Below are positions 35,177-44,159 of a stretch of 48,249 nucleotides of DNA, piece after piece. Under the pieces are notes generated by a model that did no database searches, was not told where the DNA came from, and saw only the letters and a program-made list of their open reading frames with translations. The position numbers were made by a program, and so were the translations under genes. Position 1 is the stretch's first letter; each line of letters begins with the position of its first letter. The stretch comes from an uncultured Pirellulaceae bacterium (lineage in GTDB: Bacteria; Planctomycetota; Planctomycetia; Pirellulales; Pirellulaceae), in the NCBI GenBank assembly GCA_937921995.1, contig CAKZVF010000152.1, positions 1 to 48,249 on the forward strand, given 5' to 3'.

Positions 35177-35971
35177 TTAGTCCAAGTTGTTTCTCTCATG
35201 CTCCAAAGCCAACGCCCGCGCTAAAACCGTTTCCCAAGGCTGCGTGTAAACAATCGGATCGGGACGACCGAACTGATGAAATGCAAGGATGCGTTCGACA
35301 TCCGACCCCGTCTCTCCATGCGATCGACCGTCGGCGTCAGGAGCGTAGCTGGTACATGTGTTGCTAAAGATCGTGTCAAAGTCCAGCCCCAGTTTGTTGA
35401 TAGCTTTGTCGGCGTCCTTGAGGATGGTCAGCTTATCACCGTGAAGGTAAGGCAGATTGAGGCTGACCTTTTCGCTGTCCCAGTTGCCGATTTCAAACGC
35501 TTTCACGATAGCCTGGTAGAACTCGGGTCGACAGTCGGGATAGATCGCGTGATCGCCGCTGTGAACGCCCAAGCAAAAATCGACATTTGAATTGTCGCGC
35601 GTCGCCACCGACAAAGCATAACCGTATGCAATGGACGCAAAGATGGCGTTGCGATTGGGCACGACCGTTTGCTTCATATTGTCTTGTTCGTAGTGCCCGT
35701 GGGGAACGTCCCAGCCATCGTTGGTCAGCGCTGAATGGTAAAGCGTGCCCAGTTGCGACAGGTCTAGGGTCGTCCAAGCGACGTCATGTCCGGATTCTTT
35801 TAAATAGGCGATGTTCGCCGCCAACCGCTGGAGTTCGATCTTGTGCTTTTGTCCGTAGTCAAAGGACAGCGCGAAAACCTCGTGGCCTTCTGAGAGCAAA
35901 CGTAGCAGCAGCGCTGTAGAATCCATGCCTCCGCTGAGACAAACGACAGATTGTGGTTTCGAATTAGAAAT
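35177..35971 (-). CDS. queC: 7-cyano-7-deazaguanine synthase QueC, variant zinc site
   Basis: An ExsB/QueC PP-loop ATPase that makes preQ0 for queuosine. The PP-loop is VVCLSGGMDSTALL, followed by ALSFDYGQKHKIEL. The first ATG (35926) lies inside this motif, so it cannot be the start. The frame is open upstream to a TGA with no ATG, GTG or TTG. ATT at 35971 gives (M)SNSKPQSVVCLSGG, a normal N-terminus, with AAGAAG 7 nt before it. The C-terminal zinc region is odd: the family has one cysteine followed by CGxCxxC, but here TCTSYAPDADGRSHGETGSD keeps only the first cysteine. The frame is otherwise intact. It may be a clade-specific variant or a related enzyme with another product. Confidence 0.85.
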   Translation of the reverse strand: MSNSKPQSVVCLSGGMDSTALLLRLLSEGHEVFALSFDYGQKHKIELQRLAANIAYLKESGHDVAWTTLDLSQLGTLYHSALTNDGWDVPHGHYEQDNMKQTVVPNRNAIFASIAYGYALSVATRDNSNVDFCLGVHSGDHAIYPDCRPEFYQAIVKAFEIGNWDSEKVSLNLPYLHGDKLTILKDADKAINKLGLDFDTIFSNTCTSYAPDADGRSHGETGSDVERILAFHQFGRPDPIVYTQPWETVLARALALEHERNNLD

Positions 35972-35978
35972 TGGAGGA

Positions 35979-35985
35979 CTTCTTC
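35979..35985 (-). promoter_or_regulatory. Shine-Dalgarno-like GAAGAAG before a putative ATT start of queC
   Basis: The transcript reads GAAGAAG, then seven bases, then AUU UCU AAU in the queC frame. Spacing equals that before the ATC start proposed for pdeM. The match to the anti-Shine-Dalgarno is partial. Confidence 0.4.
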
Positions 35986-36077
35986 AAAAGAGATCGTAAA
36001 GCGCGTTAGAAAATTTACAAGCACCGCCAACGCAAGCAGGTACTGTCATTCGGTAAAACGTACCCCATGGTTGCGGT

Positions 36078-36116
36078 CGAAGGAGAAGTTGAAATAATCT
36101 CAACTCAACTCCTTCG
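36078..36116. promoter_or_regulatory. Imperfect inverted repeat upstream of the WYL regulator
   Basis: CGAAGGAG-A-AGTTGA pairs with TCAACT-CAA-CTCCTTCG across a 7-nt loop. It lies 28 bp before the WYL start, between that gene and the divergent queC. It could be an operator or a leader hairpin. It is not followed by a T-tract, so it is not a typical terminator. Confidence 0.5.
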
Positions 36117-36143
36117 GTTCCTTAGATTCTACGCGGTTGCACG

Positions 36144-37163
36144 ATGGCACGAAACGAACAACTAATCCGTCAACACAAAATTCTCCAGATTCTTGAACGC
36201 GTGCGGTACGGTCGGACGCTTCAGGAGATACAAGAAGATTTGGTTGAGGAACTTGGACTTTCGTCGCTGCATCAACGTACCGTGCGGCGTGACCTCGAGG
36301 CACTTCAGGCGGCCGGAATTGACATCGACGTGCATGATGAACAGCGCGGGAAAGTTTGGAAGCTCGGTCCGCGCGCCAAACAGGCGACCAAGGTCACTTG
36401 TTCGGCGACCGAGTTGATCGCGCTATCATTGGGGCGGCAATTGATGCACCCTTTGGAGGGGACACCTTTTTGGATGGGCATTGAGACGTTTTGGAACAAG
36501 ATTCAGGAGGAGCTGCCTGAACCGGTGCTGGCCCACTATGAAAAGTATCGAAAGATCTTGCGAGTCCAAGGACTCAAGCAAAAGAACTACGATAAGAAAT
36601 TGGGCATCATCAAAACGATCAACCGCAGCATTTTAGAGCATCGCACTTTAGAGATCGTCTATCAGAGCATGGGCAAGGAAACGAAGACCCGTATGATCGA
36701 ACCCTATGAAATGTGTTTGCACAAATCGAGTCTCTATGTGATCGCCGCCGCCAGTGAAGTGGAGGACCCTGCAACCCGAGTGCGTGTGTGGAAGCTGGAT
36801 CGTTTTGAGAAAGCGAAACTGTTGGAGGTTTGGTTCAAGGAACCGGAGGACCTGGACCTTGAGAATTTCTTTGGTAACACGCTGTCGATCTTTCGCGGCA
36901 CCGACCAGCCACGGGATTTTGTGATCAAGATTGCGTCCCGGCATGCTGCGACACTCTCGGAAGAACCTTGGCATCCGAATCAAAAGATTGATCGCATCGA
37001 CGATGACTTTGTGCGACTGACGGTTCCCAGCGTTTCGCACGAGATGGAGATCATGCCCAATGTGATGGCGTTGGGACAGGAGGCCGAAGTGCTTGAACCT
37101 GCCGACGTTCGCGCGTCGATGCTGGAGGTGGCCAGTTCGATGGTGAAACTTTATCAGTCCTGA
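36144..37163 (+). CDS. WYL-domain transcriptional regulator
   Basis: A 339-residue regulator. An HTH region covers about residues 1-75 (RQHKILQILERVRYGRTLQEIQ, then RTVRRDLEALQAAGI with the recognition helix). A linker follows, then a WYL domain at about 165-245 (LEIVYQSMGKETKTRMIEPYEMCLHKSSLYVIAAAS), which binds nucleic acid or nucleotide-like ligands in the family, and the C-terminal WCX part. The ligand and targets are unknown. A strong inverted repeat just upstream suggests self-regulation. The stop codon overlaps the 3' end of the opposing glycosyltransferase by 10 bp. Confidence 0.9.
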   Translation: MARNEQLIRQHKILQILERVRYGRTLQEIQEDLVEELGLSSLHQRTVRRDLEALQAAGIDIDVHDEQRGKVWKLGPRAKQATKVTCSATELIALSLGRQLMHPLEGTPFWMGIETFWNKIQEELPEPVLAHYEKYRKILRVQGLKQKNYDKKLGIIKTINRSILEHRTLEIVYQSMGKETKTRMIEPYEMCLHKSSLYVIAAASEVEDPATRVRVWKLDRFEKAKLLEVWFKEPEDLDLENFFGNTLSIFRGTDQPRDFVIKIASRHAATLSEEPWHPNQKIDRIDDDFVRLTVPSVSHEMEIMPNVMALGQEAEVLEPADVRASMLEVASSMVKLYQS

Positions 37164-37897
37164 TAGTAGCGTTTGTAAAGTGATTCGGGGGAAGCGCCGC
37201 ATCGAAACGCGATCGCCGTTTTCCAGTTTTTGATCGTCTGTCGTAAGACGCCTGCTTTTTTCCAACCGCGCGGATCGACGTGCAGCGGACCGGGAAGAAT
37301 GACAGGTTGGTGTGTTCCCCGAAACAGTTTTTGGGATAGGACGAAATCTTCCATCAAAGGGATCTCTGGAAATCCACCCAGCGTTTCAAAAACGGCGCGT
37401 CGCGTGAATAAGCCTTGGTCGCCGTAAACCAGTCGCTGGTGTTTGGCGCGGAAGTGGTTGCCAAGTTCCACGAAGCGAAATGCCAGCGCCGCGCTGTCAA
37501 TTCGTTGCTTGAATCCTCCTCCCAAGCAATCGGTGTCGCGCATTGCCTGACGGATCTGTTCGGCTGCACCGGGTGACAACCAATTGTCGGCATGCAAAAA
37601 CAATAAAATCTCCCCCGACGCCTGAGCTGCGCCGGCGTTGAGCTGTTGTCCGCGCCCCGGATTGGTTCTGACAAGCTTGCAATTGCTTTTTTGAGCGACC
37701 GCGACGGTTTGATCGGCGCTTCCTCCATCGCTGACGATCACTTCGTCAGCGCCGGTTTGCCACGCTTTCGCAATGGCGTCTGCGATGAGGCCGGCTTCGT
37801 TGAGCACCGGAATGATGATTGAAATGCGGATACTTTGCGTCAATTCGATTTTGGAATCAGGAGCAACGGCGGGAAATGGTGTTTGTTCGCAGTTCAC
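37154..37897 (-). CDS. Family 2 glycosyltransferase, rSAM/selenodomain-associated transferase 2 type
   Basis: A 247-residue GT2 enzyme with SIIIPVLNEAGLIADAI, VIVSDGGSADQT, NPGRGQQLNAGAAQASGEILLFLHADN, YGDQGLFTRR and PLMEDFVLSQKL. This pattern matches the family named rSAM/selenodomain-associated transferase 2 (TIGR04283). The name comes from co-occurrence with a radical SAM protein bearing a domain that can hold selenocysteine. That partner is not in this window. The start is GTG 37897, as there is no ATG before the first strand. The sugar acceptor is unknown. Confidence 0.85.
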   Translation of the reverse strand: MNCEQTPFPAVAPDSKIELTQSIRISIIIPVLNEAGLIADAIAKAWQTGADEVIVSDGGSADQTVAVAQKSNCKLVRTNPGRGQQLNAGAAQASGEILLFLHADNWLSPGAAEQIRQAMRDTDCLGGGFKQRIDSAALAFRFVELGNHFRAKHQRLVYGDQGLFTRRAVFETLGGFPEIPLMEDFVLSQKLFRGTHQPVILPGPLHVDPRGWKKAGVLRQTIKNWKTAIAFRCGASPESLYKRYYQD

Positions 37898-38140
37898 GGC
37901 AGCTGAGTGAAATCGTCAAGACGTTGAGGTACGAAGCTCCGGATTATAATCGCCCGTCGCAGGGCGTATTGTGCAATTCAGCACCAAGGGCACAAATTGC
38001 CGTCGAGAAAAAGCCCTTTTGTGAAAGATCAAAGGGTTAAAAGAAAATGGCGTAGTTTGAACTACGCCACTGCACTGCTTGGATCAAAGTTGCGTTGTCG
38101 AGTTGGAAGAGGACTTTGGTCGAGCCAAGCGAGCGACTAT

Positions 38141-38608
38141 TTACTTACCGATCACCTCGAACCCTGCGTCGGCGGTGCGGTAATTGGAGGCTTGTGCGAC
38201 GAAAGCTTCGACCGTCGCCACGGATTGAATGCCTTTCAAATAGCGGCGTACCCACTGGCCGTCTTGTTTCTCAAACATAATGAATTGAGGTAACCCTCGA
38301 TTGCCGATCAGTTGCCGCGCGAGATCTTCTTGCTGGTCGAGATCAACGGTGGCGTAATGGAATTCTTTAAACGTGTCTTTTTGAATTAGTTCGGGAATCG
38401 TCGTTTGCTTCATGACTTGGCAAGGAGGACACCAAGTTGCCGAAACCAACACCAAAAGCGGTTTGTCACCAGCTTGGGCATCACGATATGCTTCGGCGTA
38501 AGTTTTTGACTGGCCTTTGGCGGCATCGGTCGATTCCTGTGCCCAGGCGTGACCGCATAGAAAAAAGACCAACGCGGTGGTCAAGACAACTGTTTTCGAT
38601 AGACTCAT
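38141..38608 (-). CDS. Secreted thioredoxin-fold protein (WCPPC)
   Basis: A 155-residue exported thioredoxin-like protein. The signal peptide is TVVLTTALVFFLCGHAWAQ. The active site is VSATWCPPCQVMKQ, followed by a family cis-proline in GNRGLPQFIMFE. The start ATG 38608 is supported by a strong GAGGAAG just upstream; longer frames reaching 38800 are open but lack such support. It should act in the periplasm. It is an ordinary CxxC protein, in contrast to the TGA-containing motif of the DsbD-like gene, and could be one of that protein's reduction partners (inference only). Confidence 0.88.
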   Translation of the reverse strand: MSLSKTVVLTTALVFFLCGHAWAQESTDAAKGQSKTYAEAYRDAQAGDKPLLVLVSATWCPPCQVMKQTTIPELIQKDTFKEFHYATVDLDQQEDLARQLIGNRGLPQFIMFEKQDGQWVRRYLKGIQSVATVEAFVAQASNYRTADAGFEVIGK

Positions 38609-39185
38609 ATTCTTCCTCTTCCCTGATCCGACGGCCGCCACAGCAAGAGTCGTGAAAGCCAAATTCCATTTTGTGCGAACGTTGCGAACGTCCTCAAGAG
38701 GACGGTTGTGCAGGTTGTGCCCAAGACGACGCAGCTTGGGGAGAGTGGACTGCCGCAACGAAATAGTTATCGTCTCGACTGACAGCATAGCTGCTGACAA
38801 AGCAAATGGTTCGTCTACAAAATCATCCGCGTGGGTGTGAAATCGTTAAAGCCTGTTGGATGTTCCGAACACTCCACAGGAAATTGTTAGATGAGTCACT
38901 CCGCGTTTAAGAGGGGACCGACATTTCTTAGCTGCGACTTGGCTGCAGAAGCTCACCGACGCTTTCAAATCCGTTAAAATATAGTGATTGGTGCGTATGA
39001 TTCTGTGGTTTGGATATATTCGTTAGTTTGGATATGATTTATTACATCAGTTGCGCCGCTGATGCGATTTCGTTGTTGATTTCGTCCGTGAAGTCAATAA
39101 AAATCAAAAGTCGCTGTCGGCGATATCGCGATATAGATCTTGTCCGATTCAATTCCCCCTCAAAATCTCAAACACCTTTCAGCCT
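38609..39185. other. Long divergent intergenic region
   Basis: 577 bp, partly AT-rich. It holds two direct copies of GTTTGGATAT at 39008-39017 and 39026-39035 (18 bp apart, start to start) and a perfect 12-bp palindrome, ATATCGCGATAT, at 39123-39134, 51 bp before the ATG of the Gfo/Idh/MocA gene. These look like regulatory sites. No gene is seen. Confidence 0.5.
39123..39134. promoter_or_regulatory. Perfect 12-bp palindrome, possible operator
   Basis: ATATCGCGATAT lies between the probable promoter and the start codon of the gene at 39186. A palindrome of this length suits a dimeric repressor, but only one copy is seen. Confidence 0.35.
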
Positions 39186-40232
39186 ATGAAACTGCGCGTT
39201 GGACTAGTCGGGCTGGGAGACCAATGGGAACTGCGACATGCGCCTGCGCTGCGTGCGTTATCGGACCGCTTTGAAATTAATGCCGTATGCAGCGAAGTCG
39301 CCGACAAATCCCATCGGGTCGCCAAGGAGTTCGGCGCGGTGGCTTCCGATGGGTTCCGGGCGCTGTTGCAACGCGATGACGTTGACGCGCTGTTGCTATT
39401 AAGCCCCGAATGGTACGGGCCGCTTCCGATTCAAGTGGCATGCGATGCGGGCAAAGCCATCTACAGCACTGCTTCGTTCGATTTAACGCCCGAACAGGCG
39501 GTGGAAGTTCGTTGTGATATTCGCCAGTCGAAAGTCCCCTTCATGGCGGAACTGCCGTTGCGATACGCGCCGGCGACGGTGCGGTTGAAGGAACTCATTG
39601 CGACGCGCTTGGGAAAGCCACGCCTTCTGTTTTGTCATCGGCGGTTGCCGCTGGAAAGTCAATCTGACCGTTTGAGACGCGGTAAGCATTGTCCTTTGGT
39701 TTGGCGGAACATGATGGAATTAGTGGATTGGTGTCGCTATATCGTAGGAGCCGACCCGGCGTCGATCGTCAGCGCGGCTCACGGCGACCAAAAAGGCGCG
39801 GTGGAAACGTACTATCAAATGGCCAGTCTGGATTTTCGTCCCGTGCAGCCTTCGGCCGATGCCCCCAAGCAATCGCCGATCCGACCGTTGGCTCAATTGA
39901 GTGTCGGACACTACATTCCCCAGCAATGGTCCGACGCGCTTTCCTTCGGTCGACCGGCATCGCTGCAGGTGTGTTGTGAAAAGGGGATGGCCTTTATTGA
40001 CCTTCCCTCGAATTTGGTCTGGTTCAACGAAGCTGGTCAGCACACCGAATCTCTGGATTCAGAACGCGCCATCGGCGAAATTATGTTGGACCGATTTCAC
40101 CGCTTGGTGGACAATAAATTGGCCAATTCCACCGACGCCCATGATGCCGATTGCGCAATGAAGATCGTGCTGGGGGCAAACGAGAGCATTGAAACCGGCG
40201 ACCGAATTCACTTGGACTTCGACGATAATTAG
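39186..40232 (+). CDS. Gfo/Idh/MocA-family oxidoreductase
   Basis: A 348-residue NAD(P)-dependent sugar or cyclitol dehydrogenase. The N-terminal Rossmann fold begins RVGLVGLGDQWELRHAPALRAL, then FEINAVCSEVADKSHRVAKEF. The DALLLLSPEWYG segment and the KAIYSTASFDLTPEQA segment follow. In the usual family motif a glutamate-lysine-proline occurs near residue 95 (EKP); here the matching place reads YSTASFD, so the catalytic lysine may be missing or moved. The role may be altered. It lies next to the WecG-like and epimerase genes but on the other strand. Confidence 0.8.
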   Translation: MKLRVGLVGLGDQWELRHAPALRALSDRFEINAVCSEVADKSHRVAKEFGAVASDGFRALLQRDDVDALLLLSPEWYGPLPIQVACDAGKAIYSTASFDLTPEQAVEVRCDIRQSKVPFMAELPLRYAPATVRLKELIATRLGKPRLLFCHRRLPLESQSDRLRRGKHCPLVWRNMMELVDWCRYIVGADPASIVSAAHGDQKGAVETYYQMASLDFRPVQPSADAPKQSPIRPLAQLSVGHYIPQQWSDALSFGRPASLQVCCEKGMAFIDLPSNLVWFNEAGQHTESLDSERAIGEIMLDRFHRLVDNKLANSTDAHDADCAMKIVLGANESIETGDRIHLDFDDN

Positions 40233-40245
40233 GATTCGAAATCCC

Positions 40246-41052
40246 CTACCCGTACAGAATTTCTTCCGAGGGCGATTCGGTCGAATTAGGGTCGAACTTC
40301 TTCACACCCAACAGTTGTAAACCCACCAGCGAAACATAGTATGGGTTTAGATAAAGGTAACGTCGCCAAAGTCGTTTGGGTTCGCGAATCAGTCGATACA
40401 GCCATTCGAATCCCCAACGCTGGAGGATCGGTGGCGCTTGGGCAAGTTCGCCGGCGTGAAAGTTAAACGCTGCACCAACGGCCAGTACCGGCATGCGAAT
40501 CTCATCCTTAAACTCATACGCCCAGACTTCTTGGCGCGGACAGCCCAGTCCTACCATCGTGATGCTCGCGCCGCTGCGATTGATTACGTCCACGATCTCT
40601 TGTTTTTCAGTTTGTGAAACCGTACGAAACTTTGAAGCAAGCTTGCCGGCGATTTTGAGATTTGGAAACCTCTTCATCAATTGGGTTTCGAGCGTATCCA
40701 ACAGTGCTTGCTTGCCACCAAAGAGAAAGATCGAAAGCCCCTGCTCTGCAGCAGCCCGGCACGTTTCCAGCATCAGGTTGGGGCCATAGACACGATCCTT
40801 CAACTTGCACCCGTGAAGCAGATTCAAGGCCCAACGGACTGGTTGGCCATCAGGAACAATCAATTCCAGTTGATTCAAGCGATGCCGATGATTGTTGTCC
40901 ATTACACCCGTCATGACGCCGTGTACCGCCAGCGCTGACACGCCAAAGGGACGGCGGTTTTTAGCCGCGTCCATAATTTTGGCAACAGCCGCTTCGTAAT
41001 CGACGGCGGTGATGTTCACACCGACAATGTTCTTTTTGCCCTGGTCAATCAT
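40246..41052 (-). CDS. WecG/TagA/CpsF-family glycosyltransferase
   Basis: A 268-residue GT26 enzyme. Motifs: VNITAVDYEAAVAKI, LIVPDGQPVRWALNLLHG, DRVYGPNLM and LGCPRQEVWAYE. The family adds N-acetylmannosaminuronate or a related sugar to a lipid-linked precursor, at the cytoplasmic face. It follows the epimerase gene (41131-42207), 78 bp downstream on the same strand, so the two probably form an operon for a surface glycan. Confidence 0.9.
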   Translation of the reverse strand: MIDQGKKNIVGVNITAVDYEAAVAKIMDAAKNRRPFGVSALAVHGVMTGVMDNNHRHRLNQLELIVPDGQPVRWALNLLHGCKLKDRVYGPNLMLETCRAAAEQGLSIFLFGGKQALLDTLETQLMKRFPNLKIAGKLASKFRTVSQTEKQEIVDVINRSGASITMVGLGCPRQEVWAYEFKDEIRMPVLAVGAAFNFHAGELAQAPPILQRWGFEWLYRLIREPKRLWRRYLYLNPYYVSLVGLQLLGVKKFDPNSTESPSEEILYG

Positions 41053-41130
41053 TTAATTTTCGTGGCGGCAGACGGAAGGTCATGGTTCTCAAAACTGAAA
41101 TCTAAAAACGGAAACGGGTTTTTCAATCAC

Positions 41131-42207
41131 TTATGTGACAGGTTCTTCCCAACGTTCTGTGTTGTGTTCGTAAATTTCGGTCAGGATTGTTTTCACGTCT
41201 TTTGTCAGTTTCCAGTCCGGGTAGTGTGATTGGAATTTGCTCACGTCGCTGACGTACCAAATGTGATCGCCCATGCGATTGTCTTCTTTGTAACTGTGCT
41301 CAAGTTTGCGACCGGAGATCTCTTCGCACATTTGGATCGCTTCCATCATCGAGCAATGGCTGAAGCGACTTCCACCGATGTTGTAGACTTCGCCCGAGCG
41401 CGGAGCACGATAGAAACTGTCGAAGGCCTGAATCAAGTCATAGCTGTGAATGTTGTCCCGGACCTGTTTTCCGTTATATCCAAAAACCGTGTAAGGATTG
41501 CCGGTCATCGTGCACTTCATTAGGTACGCGAGGAAACCATGTAGTTGGGTGCCGCTGTGATTGGGGCCGGTGAGACAACCGCCTCGGAAGGCCGCCGTGT
41601 TCATGTCGAAATATTTGCCGTATTCCTGAACCAAGATGTCGGCGGCGACTTTCGATGCTCCGAACAAACTGTGCATGCAGCTGTCGATGGACATCTCTTC
41701 AGGGATGCCATTGTTGTATTGATGCGACGGGTCGATCTCCCAACGAAGTTCCTGCTCGATCAGTGGCAACCGATTGGGCGTGTCGCCGTAGACTTTATTG
41801 GTAGACGTGAAAATAAACGTTGCATCTTTGGCGAACTGGCGACTGTTCTCCAGTAGGTTCAACGTGCCGTTAGCATTGACGGTGAAATCCTTTTTAGGAT
41901 CGCGTGCGGCCCAGTCATGAGAAGGCTGCGCGGCGGTGTGGACGATCAGTTTGATGTCCGAGCTGTATTTTTTGTATAGATTTTCGACCATCTCATCGTC
42001 ACGAATGTCGCCGCTGACGTGGATGTATTTGTCGCCAAGTTCTTTTTCCAATTGGCTTTGCTGCCATTTGGTGGAGGCTTCCTTGCCAAAGAATTCGGCC
42101 CGCATGTCGTTGTCAATGCCGACGACCGTAAGGCCCGATTTTGCAAAGTGGCGGCTCGCTTCAGAACCGATCAGTCCCGCGGAACCGGTGACAATCGCAA
42201 TACTCAT
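41131..42207 (-). CDS. NAD-dependent sugar epimerase, CDP-paratose/tyvelose 2-epimerase-like
   Basis: A 358-residue extended SDR. The NAD loop is [10 protein letters not shown], the acidic end [13 protein letters not shown], and [13 protein letters not shown] and [10 protein letters not shown] match CDP-tyvelose epimerase relatives. The usual YxxxK is FGASK here: the tyrosine is Phe and the lysine is kept. I recall the same Phe in close relatives, so it may be normal for the subgroup. It probably supplies an epimerised nucleotide sugar for the adjoining WecG-like transferase. Confidence 0.85.
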   Translation of the reverse strand: MSIAIVTGSAGLIGSEASRHFAKSGLTVVGIDNDMRAEFFGKEASTKWQQSQLEKELGDKYIHVSGDIRDDEMVENLYKKYSSDIKLIVHTAAQPSHDWAARDPKKDFTVNANGTLNLLENSRQFAKDATFIFTSTNKVYGDTPNRLPLIEQELRWEIDPSHQYNNGIPEEMSIDSCMHSLFGASKVAADILVQEYGKYFDMNTAAFRGGCLTGPNHSGTQLHGFLAYLMKCTMTGNPYTVFGYNGKQVRDNIHSYDLIQAFDSFYRAPRSGEVYNIGGSRFSHCSMMEAIQMCEEISGRKLEHSYKEDNRMGDHIWYVSDVSKFQSHYPDWKLTKDVKTILTEIYEHNTERWEEPVT

Positions 42208-42819
42208 AGTTTTTAACTCGGCGTAATAATTGAAGGTGGTGTTAGGTGAGGGCGGCGAAAAAAAAGAGCTGTATGATCGCGTGGACGTTAGTGGAGATCA
42301 AGCGATTGATCAGACTGAGGTAGCCGTTGATTCGGTTCCGCTGGTGCCCTGACGCAGCAAATTTTCGTCTCGGGTCATTCTAATTGGCGTATCACCTTGG
42401 TCAACGATTACAAATTCTTGAAATCGCAGCTTCCATAAATGGCTTCGGTAAAGCTGACCCCTCGATCGCGATTGACGCTGAGCCATTGCGGCGCGGTTTC
42501 CGGCGATTTCTGAGCCATTAGTGCGAAAAATTGTTGCCTTGGATTACCTTTTCGTTCGCATACCGAATGTTGGATTCGATTTGCTTACGGATGACCCGCA
42601 CAACCGTTACAGTTTCGTTCAACCTTGCGGGCCAGAGAATTTTTCAAGGACGTACGGCTTGAATCACCTGTGCGTGATGATCTTCAGGTTACAGTTTCGC
42701 GCGTCGATAGGATGGATTGTATGATGCGCGAGTTAGGGCGTATGCAGCTTGTGAGGTATCTAAGGTTAAACCGGCGACAGTAAGTCGTTGGGCACCAGTC
42801 GACACGGGATGGATCAGGG
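42208..42819. other. Long divergent intergenic region
   Basis: 612 bp between the epimerase and the barrel gene, which point away from each other. Small frames here look like chance. No RNA gene or clear promoter is seen; a long leader for the barrel gene is possible. Confidence 0.4.
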
Positions 42820-44067
42820 ATGAAGAAAGAGTTTATAGCAGCGGTAACCGTGTTCGCGCTGGTCGTCGCCGGCCCGGGGGTCTCCGGTTCACGCGCTCAA
42901 GAGTTCGCTGAAGGTCCGATTGGCGAAATTAGTTCAATCACCGCAGGCGGCGCTTTTACGGGCGCAGAACCAGCGGGATCAGCATTGGGCAGCACGCCCA
43001 ACGTGGCTTACACGCCTTCGGGGGAAGCGATTGAAATTTTCGATCCCAACGTTGCCACGATAAGTCCGGGAATTGCTCCCAGCAGTCCCTCGGGCCGCCA
43101 ATGGATCACTCCCGATGGGCGAATGAATCTTGATGGAGGGAATCTACAGTCGCCCGAAGCTGCGTTGTGGGCGCCGGAAACGGCTGGGGAAGGCGGGTGG
43201 ACCGATGGCCCCATGGGTGTGCAGTTGGGTGTCGATTGGCTGTTGTTTTCCAGAGCCATCAGCAGCGGTGCGCCCTTTGCAACCAATAATGCGGGCGAAA
43301 CCTTCAGTAATGCTGATATCGATGTCGACCCTGAAAGTACTCCAAGGTTTCGCATAGGGATAGGCTCTGAGTACGGGACGGGGTATGAGTTTGTGATGTA
43401 TGACTTCGACGAATTTTCGGGGAGCCTGGCGCTAACCGGAGAGGGGATTACGCCAATTTTCTTTGGCGGCATGCCGACAGAGCCAGCTGGTTCTTACGCG
43501 ACGACCTACCAGTCCCGCATCAAGAGTTTTGAGTTAAATGTTTGGGCGCGTCGGTCAGAGAATTTGCGTGTTGGTTACGGTCTGAGGCATCTGTCAGTGG
43601 AAGAGAAATATGACATTACCGTAGGCGCTGATTCAACGACGACCGATCCTACCGGTGGTGGAGGCGGAGGGTTTTCTGGGTTCTTCAGTAAGACCGACAA
43701 TAATTTGTTTGGTGGTCAGATCATGCTGGAGTTGTACCGAAGAATCGCTCCGGGAATGTACCTCGAAGGCGGAGCCAAAGGGATGCTGCTCAACAATCGG
43801 TCTGACATCGACGTCGACACAGCGAACATAGATACCAGCGGAGAAGATTCCTTTTTCACCGGTGGTGTAAATTTCAATGGCGGCGTCAGCTATCGCGTGT
43901 TTCGCGGTTTCAGTTTGCGAGCAGGATACGAAGGCTTATTCGTCGGCAGCGTGGCAGCGGCCACCTCCCAAAGTGAGAACAATAGCGTGTTCGCAGAATC
44001 CATTAGCCCCTTCGGCGAAAGCCTCTACTTTGGTGGTGGATATTTCGGATGCACGTTAACGTTCTAA
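42820..44067 (+). CDS. Outer-membrane beta-barrel protein, unknown family
   Basis: A 415-residue exported protein. The signal peptide is MKKEFIAAVTVFALVVAGPG and ends around SGSRAQ. After an unstructured stretch, alternating hydrophobic strands run from GVQLGVDWLLFSRA (about 130) to the end: FRIGIGSEYGTGYEFVMYDFDE, LRVGYGLRHLSVEEKYD, FSLRAGYEGLFVGS. It ends SLYFGGGYFGCTLTF with terminal Phe, the usual outer-membrane insertion signal. Planctomycete porin families look similar; I cannot name one. It could be a client of the split Bam system at 11-15 kb. Confidence 0.8.
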   Translation: MKKEFIAAVTVFALVVAGPGVSGSRAQEFAEGPIGEISSITAGGAFTGAEPAGSALGSTPNVAYTPSGEAIEIFDPNVATISPGIAPSSPSGRQWITPDGRMNLDGGNLQSPEAALWAPETAGEGGWTDGPMGVQLGVDWLLFSRAISSGAPFATNNAGETFSNADIDVDPESTPRFRIGIGSEYGTGYEFVMYDFDEFSGSLALTGEGITPIFFGGMPTEPAGSYATTYQSRIKSFELNVWARRSENLRVGYGLRHLSVEEKYDITVGADSTTTDPTGGGGGGFSGFFSKTDNNLFGGQIMLELYRRIAPGMYLEGGAKGMLLNNRSDIDVDTANIDTSGEDSFFTGGVNFNGGVSYRVFRGFSLRAGYEGLFVGSVAAATSQSENNSVFAESISPFGESLYFGGGYFGCTLTF

Positions 44068-44159
44068 GGCTCCTAAAAAGATTCGGTCTCCAAATCTAAA
44101 TGGCTCCACTGATAGCTGTTGATTTGGGTATTTCTGGTCCCCCAATGGTCTATTGAAAA

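Noticed and set aside
36078-36116. preQ1 riboswitch upstream of queC
   Set aside because: The region on the queC strand forms a simple hairpin without the features of a preQ1 aptamer.
41131-42207. Loss of catalytic tyrosine in the epimerase (FGASK) as evidence for an inactive enzyme
   Set aside because: I recall the same Phe in close relatives, so it may be normal for this subgroup; noted in the feature only.
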